Shown here: positions 22,343 through 34,136 of the stretch, piece after piece
How positions within the stretch are numbered: the stretch's first letter is position 1
Layout: the number at the start of each line of letters is the position of its first letter
Origin: Diplodia intermedia
Lineage: Eukaryota; Ascomycota; Dothideomycetes; Botryosphaeriales; Botryosphaeriaceae
Length of the DNA stretch: 64,000 nucleotides
Assembly: GCA_021495925.1 (NCBI GenBank)
Contig: JAKEKT010000093.1
Location: 86,541 to 150,540 of the forward strand
Reading direction: 5' to 3'
Notes under the pieces: model-generated
What the model saw: only the letters and a program-made list of their open reading frames with translations
The model's database searches: none
What the model was told of the DNA's origin: nothing
Position numbers and translations under genes: made by a program

Positions 22343-23097
22343 CTACTCCGCATCCAGTGGCTTCTGGCCATAGACAACGTACCTGTACTCCTGTAAACAA
22401 CACATCGCCGTCATCTCTCTCAGTGGCCAGCACTCACATATCGTGCTGAGAATGGATGGAGCGGTCCTTAACTCCTTCTTGAGGTGCGCGACATGCACCT
22501 CCACCTCCTCTTTCTTCCACCTCCTCGTGCCCGTCAACAGGAAAAAGAAAGAAAGAAATAAACCCACCAAAACGCCATCCTTGGCCCACGGCCCGATGGG
22601 GAACGGGAAGCGCTCGTCCCGCACGGCGGCGAAGGCCGGCGTCGCGCGCACCCACGCGGCCAGCTTGGAGCCCGGTTCGGGCTCGACGCCGAGGGGGCGC
22701 GCATGCCGGCGGCCGACTCGCGCAGGTAGCGGGCGAGGTACGACGAGCCGCTGCGCTCGTCGAGCGAGCCGTCGGTCGAGTAGACGCGCATATATGTCGA
22801 ATTCCTGGACGTTGGGGGAGATGGGCGCGAGGTGCAACTTGCCTCCGATGCGGATGGTTATCATGTGGTGGCACAAGTCCAGACAGTCATTCTTTTCTTA
22901 CGTCTTGCGGTTAGAACGCTTTATACCTGCTGGATTGAATGTATCAAACCTCGTCGTTCGAGGCAAAGTAAGCTTAGACAGTTGTATCAGCAACATACTC
23001 TCGCCTCGCTTTCCCTCTCCGGCAAAACATACTCCCCTTCTTGTAGCTATGATACCGGCGCCCATTCTCGTACTCGTAATCGGTGATAGAAGAGCTT
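22343..23097 (-). pseudogene. Decayed LaeA-like SAM-dependent methyltransferase
   Basis: Pieces of one fungal class I methyltransferase (LaeA/TAM domain type) lie in order on the minus strand in different frames. They are ITDYEYENGRRYHSYKKG (from 23097), EYVLPERESEAR after a frameshift, and LDLCHHMITIRIGGKLHLAPI. Then, directly joined, come VQEFD and RVYSTDGSLDERSG, LGVEPEPGSKLAAWVR, PIGPWAKD, WKKEEVEVHVAHLKKEL and finally EYRYVVYGQKP with a stop at 22343. The SAM-binding motif I region (normally just after HLAPI) and a second block after PIGPWAKD are missing. At least four frame changes are needed: one after KKG, a 4-base ATAT insertion after EFD, a 2-base change before LGVEPEP, and one near the C-terminus. 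The last intron (GTGAGT..CAG) is still recognisable. A possible earlier piece (DPQPQQIEADE) lies near 23310-23340. The relic cannot make an active enzyme. Confidence 0.75.
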
Positions 23098-24626
23098 AGA
23101 GAAGACGTGCTCGGCCTTGGTCATCACTATCAGAAACCATTGATAGAGCTTGTCTTCATGACTAAGGGGTAGATGGCTTGTAAGTCCGAGGACCGAGGGA
23201 CGCACAGATCACTCTCGGAAGTGGATTCCTCCCCATCGACCACCTAGTCGCTGTCAGGAAGATACGGCACTCGGCCGCACTTTGGCTGGTGTTTGTGTGA
23301 TCATACCTCGTCTGCCTCGATCTGCTGAGGTTGAGGATCCTCGGTGGATGGACACATGGCTTGAGATCCAGCCGGTACGCAAAGACCTGCAGCAGACGGA
23401 ACGAAAAGCGATACACGACATTTGCCGCGTAGGCATTGTGCAACTGCACATTTTATCCCACATCCCTTTCTCTGCTGTGCCGCAGCCGCTTTGCTGGCAG
23501 CTGCGGGTCCGATTAGGGGTGGCCGACCTTTATGGCAAGCAGCCTCGCGGATCGTTGCCCGGCACTGCCTTCTAGATCCATCTTCTCGAGCAAGCGGGGT
23601 CTTCTCTCCAGCGACGCGGTGACGACGTGATACGGCCTGCAACCACGAGTCAAGCCGGTTGAAGCATGAGAATCTTTCGCGTGCGATGGATAACAGCGGT
23701 GGTCCGGTGGTGTTCCACTCTTCAGCCATTGTACATACATACCGCGCAAGCTGTTATTTCCGGCGGTAGCCTGATCGGGCGTTTCCCACCAGCGTACGTC
23801 AACCAATGTTTCACCCTCAAACCCCTCGTCACGAACTGTGGGCGCCAAACCCACATGTTGCACGGCTCGGGGCCACGGGTACTTCAGAGCAATGACATGG
23901 AGGTGGCCTGACAATTTGTTTTGCACCCCTGCTCGGGGAAAGCTCACCACCATGCCAAGTATCGTGGGGTTGTTTGATCCGGCTCAGCGACGGGGTTTTA
24001 CTACCCCGCACCTACACAATGGAGCAACACGCAACCATTTCCAAAATCCGTGCCAAGAATGTACTGCTGTTCATCTGTCTTTGAGCTTTAGTGCTATCTG
24101 CCAGGCCGTGCAAGCCGGTCGCATGATTTGCCACATCGCACTCCACCAGCCTTCATTCCAATCCAGCATGTGATACAGTCAAAGTCACAGACTCGGCGGT
24201 TTGATTTCGAATTTTCCATTTGTTCTCGTGAACAGCGATTCCTCTCGCGTCGCTCTAACGTAATCTTCGTGACCAACACCACTTCCGTTCCCCTTTCGAC
24301 CCTGCCATCAACAAGCGACCCTGTTGATGTGGAGCGGCGTCATCACGCCACCCCACGCGTTCCCAAGTCGAAGAAAAACAAACGACCCAAAGTAAGAAAA
24401 CGGAACGCAGAGGCGCCGCCGATCGCTGCTAAGCAACGACCACGGACCCCTTCGGCAGGCAAAGGAAACCAACGAACAAACAAAACCCCCAGAGCCAATA
24501 TGTACAATCGCGTCATCTATGAGGTATAAAACGCATCAACAAATAAAGGGAAAACGTCGTAACAAAACTTTTCTCTTGTCTCGCGCGACAAAGCAAAAAT
24601 GTTTTTCTCCATCGTCATAATCATCA
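23098..24626. other. 1.5 kb intergenic region, possible N-terminal relic of the methyltransferase
   Basis: The minus strand near 23310-23340 encodes DPQPQQIEADE followed by a GT, resembling the acidic N-terminus of LaeA-like methyltransferases. Otherwise only short ORFs. The last 150 bases are the 3' flank of the sugar transporter. Confidence 0.35.
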
Positions 24627-26261
24627 TCATGCCAGCTCCTTCTCCTTCGCCTCCAGATCGCTGTCGTGCTCCACGCCGCCCTTGTTGTGATCGACCGCGA
24701 ACTCCTGCGGCATGGCGATCGGCCGCTTCTTGGCGAAGCGGACCGTTCCGGCCACCGACGGGCTCTCGCGGAACATCATGTCCAGCTCCTCCAGGTTGCG
24801 GCCCATGGTCTCGGGGTAGAAGAAGTAGACGGTGACGGGGATGCAGGCGGCGATGGTGGCGTAGACGATGTAGTAGCGCCACGCGATGTTGGCGAGCGCG
24901 ACGGGCGTGACCATGACGACGACGAAGTTCCTATAGGAAAATGCCAGTTAGTTTTTGATCCTTGCTATGCGTGAAGTGTGTGTAACGTACCAGAGCCAGT
25001 GGTTGGCGGTGGAAATGGAGGACATGGCGACACGGAGGCGCAGGGGCGCGACTTCTGTGCAGTACAGGAAGTTGGCACCGAGGAAGCCGATGGGGACGAA
25101 GAAGTTGAAGAGGTAGATGAAGCAGCCGGCGGCAATCTGGGCGCCGTGGTTGTCCGTCATCGAGGTGGTGATAGCGAGAGCGATCATGCAAAGCGACATG
25201 CCGGCACCGCTGAAGATGAAGACGGCACGGCGGCCGAAGCGGTCAATGGTGAAGAAAGCGACGAAGGAAGACAGGAACTTCCAGGTCAGCGCGCCGCCGG
25301 ACAGGACACGCGAAAGCTCAGGGCTCATGCCGAGGTTCTGCTGGAAGAGGATGCTGGTGTAGACGGAGATGAGGTTGGAGCCCGACATCTGCTGGAAGAA
25401 CTGGAGCAGAATGCAAATGGCGAAGCGATACAGAAGCTTGTCTTCGCCCATCTTGAGCATGTCCTTCAGCGAGGCGCCGCTGTTGGACGTCTCCTCGAGC
25501 GAAAGCTCAATGCCTGCCAGTTCAGCCTGAACTTCGATCGAGTCTCCGTCGAAGCCGCGGAAGAGAGCAATGGCGGCGCGAGCCTCCTCGTTGCGAGCCT
25601 TGCGAACGAGCCATCTGGGAGATTCGGGGAAGAGGTAGACGGACGCCATCAGAATAAGCGAGAAGATAATGGCGATGGCAAGCGGGGGGCGCCAGGTAAC
25701 CTGGCCTTCGGGCAACTCGAAGAAACCAAGGTCGATCCACGACTCGAGCACGTAACCAACGCAGATGAAGAGACCGTCGAGGACGACGTGCTGGCCTCTG
25801 TTCTTCGCGCCGGATGTTTCGCTCTGCCACACAGGCACAGTGGCACTGAGCTGGCCGACGCCGAGCCCGACAATGATGCGGCCGACAATGAAGTGCGGCA
25901 GGCCATAGGCGGAGCATTCCAACACTTCACCGATCAGAGTGCAGATGGCGCCGGCCATGACCACGGCGCGGCGGCCATACTTGTCGCCGGTGTAGGAGCA
26001 CGAGAGAGAGCCGAAGAGGGCGCCGATGACGAAGGTGGCGACGACCAAGCCTTGGATGGTCGAGTTGTGGCTCTTCTCGGCGCCCTCGGTGTTGACAGTG
26101 TCGATTTCCGGGAAGGTCTTCACCCAGTCCTTCTCGGTGAGGAGGCCACCGAGACCGGCCTGGTTGTAGCCAAAGAGGATGAAGGAGGGGGCGACGATCA
26201 GAGCAAGCTGGAGCCGCTCGAGGGCGTGGCCGGTGCAGCCGAAGAGACCAGTGGCACTCAT
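24627..26261 (-). CDS. MFS sugar transporter (hexose/general alpha-glucoside type)
   Basis: Two exons, 24991-26261 and 24627-24930, joined across a 60-base intron (GTACGT..TATAG), giving 524 aa. Twelve hydrophobic segments are expected. Sugar-porter signatures are all present: GDKYGRR (about 92-98), VGRIIVGLGVG (126-136), PESPRWL (212-218), QQMSGSNLISVY in TM7, DRFGRR in the second half, and PETMGRNLEELD (463-474) at the start of the C-terminal tail. The protein imports sugar with protons across the plasma membrane. Substrate cannot be read from the sequence. A TATAAAA box lies 82 bases before the ATG. The tail is hydrophilic and acidic, ending EAKEKELA. Confidence 0.93.
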
Positions 26262-26342
26262 TGTGGAAGGCTGAGGAGGGAATTGGCAGTAGGGACGAGG
26301 GGAGGCGCAGACAGGGAGCCTGCCTGGGCCGGAGGACGCAGA

Positions 26343-26349
26343 TTTTATA
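26343..26349 (-). promoter_or_regulatory. TATA box of the sugar transporter gene
   Basis: TATAAAA on the minus strand, about 82 bases before the ATG at 26261. Position and sequence fit a fungal TATA box. Confidence 0.5.
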
Positions 26350-29300
26350 GCATGGTTGGCGGCTCCCAAAAAAGAGAGCTCAGTCTGTTGGGCCCCACAG
26401 TCTGGGGAGGTGTGCCGGATGACAGTGGTGGCCAACACGGGCCTCACGGGAGGATGGCCGGATCGATAACGCTATCTGGCGTCTGCAGGTGCGCGAGAGC
26501 AAGCAGGCTGGCAGCTCAGACCGTCACCCGTGTCGGCGCTGGTGGTGCGGCAGTCGGGACCGGCGGTGGCTTTTCGGGGGTGGCGGCCCCCTGTCATGTA
26601 TGGGAAATCGGCTGGGCGCTGCAAGCAATGGGATCCGCTCGTGGAGTGAAAAAATCGGGCCGGGCCCAGCAGCGCATGCCAAGCTCGCACAAGCCGGTTA
26701 AGCTCAGGACGATTGCGGACAAGCCTCTGCAGCGCGCCAACGGCTGGGCCCCGATTATTAATAAATGCCGACGCACCACCTGTGCCGGTATCGCCATGTG
26801 TGGTGAGAATGACTCCCGACTTCACCGCGGCCCGAAGCCGGTTCCTGCGCAGCTGCGACGGGCCCTGCGGCGGCGCGGCGCTGCGGGCGGGAAGCCTTCC
26901 CCAAACGAGGGCGCGGCAGATCCTGAGTAAAAGAAAGACGTCAAGGGCGCGGCGAGGTGGAAGTTCCCAGCGGTCGGCCTGGGTGACACGGCGGCGATCT
27001 CCACAGCGGCTCGTGTCATTGGATGCCTTGACGGCGTTGCATCCATGATCTCTGAAGATGTCCCGTGGGGGTTGAATCGCCGGCTAGCGCGCTCCACCGG
27101 GCGTTTTGCGAGCAAGAGCCTGTGCTGCCGCAAAGGGTGCGCGACCCGGGCACGCGACGAAAACGCAACGAAAACGATCCGGAGAAGCCAGGCTTTCCCA
27201 CGGGGTAGCGTGCGGAGAGGAGATGGCGGAGGCGCACACGGGGCGAGATCGCGGAGAGACGGGCGCAGCGAGTGCAATGCCTTCAATTTCGAGCCAGACC
27301 GCGGCCGCAGGCTGCCAGCGAGCGCCGTCGGCCAGCGGTGCCCACGCAGCCGTCTCGGGGCCGCGCAGGCTATCGGCCGACGAAGGACCCACGACTCTGG
27401 CGCCCCTCCCTCGTGCTCCAAGCTCCAAGCTCAAGCGCAAGCGCAGGCGACTGGAGGCAGTCACGGCCATGTCGTCAGTCACCGGGCAGCCCAACGACAC
27501 CGCCTCGCACCCACATCCCTGCATCGCGAACCCTTCGCTGCGCCTTGGCACCCTCGGGCGCGAGCGCCATGCTCGTACGTCGGCTGTCCGCCCATCTGCC
27601 GGCCGCGGCTTCGCCAGCGCCCGACGCCGCGCTATCCATTACCCGTTCTTTTTTGTGGCGGCTCGCGGCTGGCGGCTATCGCAGGGCCTGCTGGTTTGGG
27701 ATTGCGTCTCCTGCACGCCTGAGCCGCGTGGGCTGTTCTGCCGCCTTCCACGCATGCGTCAAGGGGACGACACCGCAGGCAATCGGCGCGTGAATCTATA
27801 CGCAACAGGTGCACCGCCAAAATAATGTCTCAGTCGGCGCTGGACAATAATGCCTCGCTGCACGTACGCGTCCGCCTGAGGTTCCCTCTGCCCGGCTCGG
27901 CTCGCGTTTCTGCTGTCCACCAGCATGCTATTCCGCCCGCAGCAAGCGCTGCAGCTGATGCAGCGGCCAGGAGGGTCTGCGGGTCAGCGTGCGCTCCCAA
28001 AGTAATACTCATGCACAGGGCCCAGTCTTGTCTCCATCAGCGTGAGCCATCTTACGACGCTGCGATAGCACCATCGAATGAGACCCCCGTCATTCCTAAT
28101 CCACCTGTTTCCAGCTCTCGTCGCTTTCCCTTTGCAGCAGCTCGTCGCTGGTTGGGAACGCGTCACCTCGTCGCTTGCATGCAGACGCCGAAAAGTCAAT
28201 ACAGCGAGCTCTGAGGTCGAGATAAGCAGCGCCCAGCATCTTCTTTCCAAGATGTGGCTGGCTGCTGGGCGTCGCGTGCCTGGCCGGCAAAACACTCCCG
28301 CAGCGCCTGCCGCCAAAGCCTCATTCGAGCCGGGCAAGGATGCCAGTCAAGATTTTTTTTCCCTTGCTCCCTGGTTGACTCACTTCGGCCCCGCCGCCTC
28401 GCAGGCCATCCTCAACTGATGTCCTTCTCTGGAGAGGTGAGTGCTTAGCCGTCGCTCTTTCCCGACGCAACTTGCCGCCACCACCGCCGGTTGCCCGATG
28501 CTGACATTCCCAGCGCCACAGCCGTCACCTACACCTGCCTCGCAGAATATATGTGGGCAGTGGATCCAATCTCCGGACGTAAAGGTGAGCCCTGAATGTG
28601 CACAACCCCGTCCAGATAATGGATTCAGCTACCCATGCAGGAAGTGTATCATCCTCGGTGAACGCTCCCCTCGGCGAGACGACGGATTCGGCAGACATGG
28701 CTTTCAGGAACATGCTGCCCAGCAACGCCTCACCTTGGCCGACTTGGCATAAGACAAATGCCGGCCCGCCGTCGTCGTTCTACGCAGCTTCCACCCCGTC
28801 TCGCCGCATAGCACGGCACGCGGACAGATCCTTCGGCTGGGCCAAGACCGACCCTGACAGAGCCCTACCGTTCACCGTTCCCGCAGCGATTATCCCCGCA
28901 ACCTCCGCGTTCGAGCCGCGCACCGAACACTATCTCCGCGACACGAGATTTGGAGGGAAAGCAGGAAGACTGCTGCCGCCCGTGTTCGTGAAGCACACTA
29001 CCAAACCTTCTCCGTGGAGAGCAAGGGTTGCATCCGAGGTCTACAACGCACTCCAAATCCGCAACGCATGCGCACGACGCGATCCTCCTCCGCCTCCGCT
29101 GCCGCCCCTTTTCCTTACGCCATCAATTTCCCCGCCGTGGAGAACCCACGGGGTTGAGTACGTAAGAGGCTACACGACCCGACGGATCATGCCACCGCAC
29201 CGCTGGAAAAGCATACAAATGGAAATGAACGAGGGACAGTTGGAGAAAATCGAACCCTGTTTGCGAAAGAAGCGGTCTCTCTGCGAGCGGCTCTTGGGGG

Positions 29301-31162
29301 CGAAAGATAAGTAAGGTTAAGCATTGCCAACGCCAAGAGGGCCTCGACGTGGCGTCTCTCGTGACATTTTCTCATCAATTTCCTCTTTCACCGTCTGCCT
29401 ATTGCTTGGCAGTCAGCTCTTTGCTTTCTGCGTTCTCTTCGGACTTGATTCTCGCCTTGATTGCTCGGAAACCGAATGCCTCGTCGGCGGCCAACGCCGT
29501 CGGGTTCGCTACTCGGCACTAGAAGAAATTTCAACCTTCCTTCTCATGCGGCTCGGAACTGCTGCGGCGCGGGTGCGGCGTTGGCAAATCCGAAGGGATG
29601 GTGGAGGGAAAGGGAAGAAATCGACCATGTGTACACGTCGTTCGCGCGCGCCCCCCAACTGGCGTCAGAAGCTACCGCCGGATTGGCTAGCCGGGGAAAC
29701 CAGAGAGTCAGGTAGGTTACCAGCCGGGCACGCGTACAACTTCGTCACCTTCCAGCAACACGAAAGAAACTTGGCGGGGGGAAGCGTCGTCGTCCATGTG
29801 CCATCACAATTTTCCCCGCATTGTTGACGTATGCCTCGTCTTCCACAAGATGGAGCCGCGCTCCAAACAACCTACGTGTAACAGGATCCGGGGTGTCACA
29901 CGTCATGACGATCGCTCCTCCCCCTCCTTTTTCCCCCTGTCCTCGTCCGACGGGTTGCGCGGGGTTTCGCGCTCCTCTTCGCACAGATCGGCGTTTTTCT
30001 TCACCTGAGACAAGACGGGGGATCGGTCGACTGCTGCACGCCAAGGTTTTTCGTCTTCCATGCGGGAGGAGAGAGTGGGGTGGGGGCCACGCGACCATCA
30101 ACCAGCAACCCGGCGCAGGGCTACTTACTCGTGTTGGGCCAGAATATATTGGAAAAACAGGGCTACTTACTTCCGGCACGATGCGAATGCGGGAAATTCT
30201 CCGAGCGGCAGCCAAGAGAAGAAGAAAGAGAGAGAGAAAGAACGTGCACCGCCATGCTGTTTCGGGCAAAGATTTACGAACGCGCCCAGATGTGACGGTC
30301 AGCTCCTCTTCCTTTCGACGAGACATGGAGCAGTGGTAGGTGTGTCGTCACGTGGCGTCGCGTCGCCGTTCACAACGAGACCGGCGGCAATGATGAAGAT
30401 GATGAGGCACGTTCGGATCTCCGAGCTTGCAGCGTGCGCGGACCGTGAGTCATCTCCGCATACATTGACGCGCCTGATTGCGAGATTTCGCGCGTGTGAT
30501 GGTGGTGGTGGTGGTGGTGGCGTGGTCGCGAGATCTCTCGAAACATTTCCCGGACGGCGATGGCCATATCTCGGGCGTAGAATGTAGAGGAATTTTTGTT
30601 GTGCAAAAGCATCTAATTTTTTTTTCTATGATTCAGAGGTGTGTTTCCCAGCTGAGAAACTTTTCTTCAAGCCATGCTTAGCAAATGAGGTGTGGCCGCC
30701 CAGACCCGAGTACTTTTATCGCCGCTCTTGAGGATGCCGTCCGTTGAAAGGTACGAAAGGGAAGCCAGATTTACGGGTGACTCGCGAGACCGTACCCATT
30801 GCCCGTCGCTCATCTGAGAAAGGAGAAGGGAAGATAAGCCAGTTGAAAGGAAAGAGGAAAGGAAAGAGGAAAGGAAAGAGGAAAGGAAAGAGGAAAGGAA
30901 AGAGGAAAGGAAAGAGGAAAGGAAAAGAGGAAAGGAAAAGAGGAAAGGAAAAGAGGAAAGGAAAAGAGGAAAGAAAAGAGAGAATAGCCGTGACCCCCGT
31001 CACTCATTCATGAGAAAAAGCGAAACAAGCAAGGGAAAAAGAAGAAAATAGAGAAAGGGAGAAAAGAAAAGACCTCTATCATCCCCGCACAGCCATCGCC
31101 ATTGATTCCGTTTTGCCGTCGTCCCATCCTCGAAATCCAGTCAGTCGAGACGAGACATTGTG
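26350..31162. other. Long gene-poor region (about 4.8 kb)
   Basis: No recognisable gene. GC-rich stretches open on both strands give out-of-frame Arg/Pro-rich ORFs. An ORF at 28619-29314 has no family features. A GGT repeat lies at about 30499-30522, and a purine minisatellite at 30846-30990 is listed separately. Confidence 0.5.
30846..30990 (+). repeat. Purine-only minisatellite, 12-13 bp unit
   Basis: Tandem GAAAGGAAAGAG units of 12 bases change midway to 13-base units (GAAAGGAAAAGAG) through one extra A. The tract has only A and G on the plus strand for about 145 bases and continues as less regular purine sequence to about 31070. Seen directly in the sequence. Confidence 0.9.
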
Positions 31163-32503
31163 TCAGTTCCAACGGCCACCACCTCCTCCTCTACCGCCAA
31201 AACGGCCGCCACCGCCGCCGCCGCCGCCACGGAAGTTGTTGTTGTTGTTGTTCAAGTACATGCCCGTCGCCATGTGCATCTCCAGCTCGCGCTGCAGCGC
31301 CGGCGTCCACGGCTGGCAGATGGGCGGGCCCGTGTACAGCGGGTGCTCGGTGTAGCGGTCGCGCGGCAGCGCCGCCTGGCGCGCGGTCCACTCGGCGAAC
31401 GTCATGTTGGCGCGGACGACGGAGCCGTCGAGGGGGCCGAAGGTGCCGCCGTTGCCGCGGCCGGGGCGGGAGGGGAGGGAGGGGTGGTGGTGGAGCTGCG
31501 GGAACGCGTTGGTGGTGCTGGGGTTGATGATGTTGGTGTTGTTGTTGTAGCGATTGACGTGGGGGTGGTGAAAGGCTGACGACGAAGACGATGGTATGGT
31601 GGTGGAGGGGCGGGGCAGTGGTGTGTTGCTGGGGATCCAGGACGGGGTGCCGACGGTGGGGTTGGGCTGGTGTGGGTGGTGGCGGTAGCCGACGACGGGG
31701 TTGATGGGGGTGCCGGGGGGCAGTTGGGAGGAGAACGGGGAATACGGCCGCGGGCGCTGCTGTTCGGCTGGCTGAGCAATGGGCTGGGGCGTCGGCGAAC
31801 GCGGATGGGTGGAGGGCATGGGGGTTGGAGTCTTGGTAGCAACGGCGTATCGAGCGAAGGCGGCCGGGACTTTGCGCATGCGGCGCGTGGACGGGGTGAT
31901 CTGGTCTTGGGATTCCTGGGTGTCGCCGCTGTCGGTGTTCTTCTTGTCATTTTCGTTTTCACTGCGGTCGTTGTTGTCAGTGTGGATATTGGGCGTGGCC
32001 TCACTTCCGGGAGAGATGTTTTGGTTGCGAAGCGAGGAGTTTGCCGGAGCTGACGGAGACGACGGCTGGCCCTCTACAGTGGACGGCCTCCGGGGGTCTT
32101 CTGGGTTGTATGAGTAGTAACGGGCGGCTCTGAAGAGAATTAGGCAGGACAAGATAGAGATATTTTTGCAGCACTTACGGACTGTATCCAGATTCAGGTT
32201 GACATGATCCTCATTATTGATCAACACTAGCGAAGTGAGTCAGTATCGTCGGATCTCTTGAAAGTACCAGAGGTAAGGAGGTCGCTTACCTTCAACGAGG
32301 CCATTCTCAGTGACCATCCAGACCTTGACAGTAGCGGGATTAGTCGCGAACGACACGCGGAATCCGGCGTTGACCCAGTCCTGAGCCACGGGCGGCACAA
32401 GAATGCCCCAGACGGGAAGGACAATGTCCTGCGCCGCTTCACCCGTGATGGTCGGGGCGTCGGAGGCGGACGAGTGAGCGGGAGAGCCGTTGGTGGGCGC
32501 CAT
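31163..32503 (-). CDS. Hypothetical protein with Asn run and Gly/Arg-rich C-terminus
   Basis: Three exons: 32290-32503, 32179-32226 and 31163-32127, giving about 408 aa. The second intron (51 bases, 32128-32178, acceptor CAGAG) keeps the frame. The adjacent CAG acceptor would shift it, and full retention would also stay open. The N-terminal 95 residues look ordered (VLPVWGILVPPVAQDWVNAG, then VWMVTENGLVE). The centre is Pro/Ser/Thr/Asn-rich. A compact C-terminal motif (VVRANMTFAEWTARQAALPR, then LYTGPPICQPWTP) is followed by an Asn run and RGG-like glycine blocks (FRGGGGGGGGRFGGRG), which suggests RNA binding or condensate behaviour. I do not recognise the family. Confidence 0.6.
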
Positions 32504-33615
32504 TGCACTGGGTAGGGTTGACGGAAAGAGGAGGAAGTGGAAGGATGAAGCTGAAGGAATGGAGCGGCGGAAGAGAGAAAGGTATCTTATAGTGACGGTT
32601 GCCACGTGATAGGTCCCTGGCGGGTGCTGCATATGCTGAGCTTGGCAGGAACGCGGTGGATGCGTGGTGAGCTGAAGGAAAGTGAGAAATGGATGTTTGT
32701 ATGCTGGAGGAAGCTTCACTCGCTCCAAACTGCCTCACTTCAACACAGCCATTCGCGCGAACATGATTGTCATCCAAACGCTTGATACATAGCAAGAAAT
32801 TTCGTCAGATATGCCGTGTTTGCTCAAATTCAACAGGATTGCTATCATGTTTCCTCGTATCATTTTCCGTAGAGCAGCTCTATTTTCGTTTAGCAGCTTC
32901 CGCATTCTACGCCCGCTTCGGCGCAACCCATAAACACCTTGTTTCATTCCGATCCATGTCGCTATCAGATCCTGCGTCGTGGCTGCCGGTGGCCTTCTGC
33001 ACTGCGCCAGCGTCGTTGATCTTGTTCGTAGATAGGGTCAATCGAAATCTCTGGCTTTGACTCTTCGTCTCAGCTGCATCACCACAACCTGACATATGCT
33101 AGACTGCATAGGACCGATAGCTGACACAGCTCAGCATTGTAGTCGCTGCCACTCGATGGCATTATTCTGAAGCGTAGGGCGGGCAAGCGGCGGCGGTGGA
33201 CGGTGAAGTTCTCGCAAAGGCTCCCGTCCGCTGGACAATGACGTAAATCTCCGAACCATCATTCCGCCTGAATCTTGCTTGGTCGCATACTCTCTCTCAT
33301 TGTTCCAGCTTGCTTTCCAACAATCTTCACGGAGATGGTCACGTTACCTCATGAACTGTACGACAACAAGGCAGACAAAGGCCAGTGAGAAACATCATGC
33401 GCAAAGACGGGGCTGTGGCTCTGAGAAGTTGTATTGAGCAGCTATAGAGCTCTACAAGCCCTGACTCGGTGTATTAACCGCTCGCATCCGCCAGCTTTTC
33501 CTATCCCGCTTTTCCGTAGGTGTCAGAAAGCTCTTGGTCGGCCGTGCCTCCAGGTCTGCGCAACCGGTAAGATTGGTTCCGTCCGGTGGGTGCTTAGGGA
33601 GAGACTCACAATGAG
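32504..33615. other. Intergenic, no gene seen
   Basis: Upstream flank of the Asn/Gly-rich gene and 3' flank of the small membrane ORF. Only short ORFs are present and none is supportable. Confidence 0.4.
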
Positions 33616-33783
33616 CTAGACGACGTTCGGATAACGTAACGCGATGATGGACTTGGCCGTGGCGTTCTTCCTGGACGTGATGGCGGACCTGACGAGGGCG
33701 AACATGATGAAAGCAACGTGGGCGGCAATGAGAGCCAAGAGCGCGGCTGCGATGGAGAGAGGAAACGCGGTTGAGAACTTCAT
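33616..33783 (-). CDS. Possible small membrane or secreted protein, 55 aa
   Basis: A short ORF starts MKFSTAFPLSIAAALLALIA and continues AHVAFIMFALVRSAITSRKN before a basic tail ending ALRYPNVV. It consists of a signal-peptide-like or single membrane helix plus a short hydrophilic end. A TATATA motif about 105 bases upstream and a usable ATG context support expression. A longer in-frame ORF exists upstream (to 34056), but this ATG is the one followed by the hydrophobic segment. No family recognised. The short length makes chance possible. Confidence 0.35.
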   Translation of the reverse strand: MKFSTAFPLSIAAALLALIAAHVAFIMFALVRSAITSRKNATAKSIIALRYPNVV

Positions 33784-33887
33784 GGCGCTTGCGGCGGTGA
33801 TGTTAGTGGGTCGGCCAAAATGGCAAGATCTTGTAGGTACCAAGGTGTTGCAATATACGCAGAATAGCTTAGTCAGCGAGGAGCAGG

Positions 33888-33893
33888 GTATAT
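33888..33893 (-). promoter_or_regulatory. TATA-like motif before the 55-aa ORF
   Basis: TATATA on the minus strand about 105 bases before the ATG at 33783. Listed because it is the main support for that small ORF being transcribed. Confidence 0.3.
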
Positions 33894-34136
33894 AGGCGGG
33901 TCCCGGGTCACCTCCCCTCCGCTCCTCATGCCAAGACAACAACCTCTCACCAAACACCCCAAATTCCAACACAAGGGAAGCGGGTGGCGAGGCTGCGCCG
34001 CTTCCTGCCCCGCGCCAGCTTTTGGAAGGCGCGACTGACATTGCGACACTCGCCACCTACCTGTCCCACATCAATTTTGCGCCGCTTCCACCACACTCCA
34101 ACTTCTCTTTCATTTTGCAACCCTTTGACTGCACTC
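33894..34136. promoter_or_regulatory. Divergent spacer before the F-box-like array
   Basis: Spacer of about 240 bases between the small ORF's TATA motif and the first F-box-like gene, with CT-rich leader sequence before the ATG at 34137. Confidence 0.35.

Noticed and set aside
24978..26930. 650-codon plus-strand ORF opposite the sugar transporter
   Set aside because: The opposite strand encodes a complete MFS protein with all motifs. This frame is only open because of codon bias.
28619..29314. Plus-strand ORF of about 230 aa in the gene-poor region
   Set aside because: No domain, mixed low-complexity composition and no promoter features. Similar chance ORFs fill this GC-rich block.
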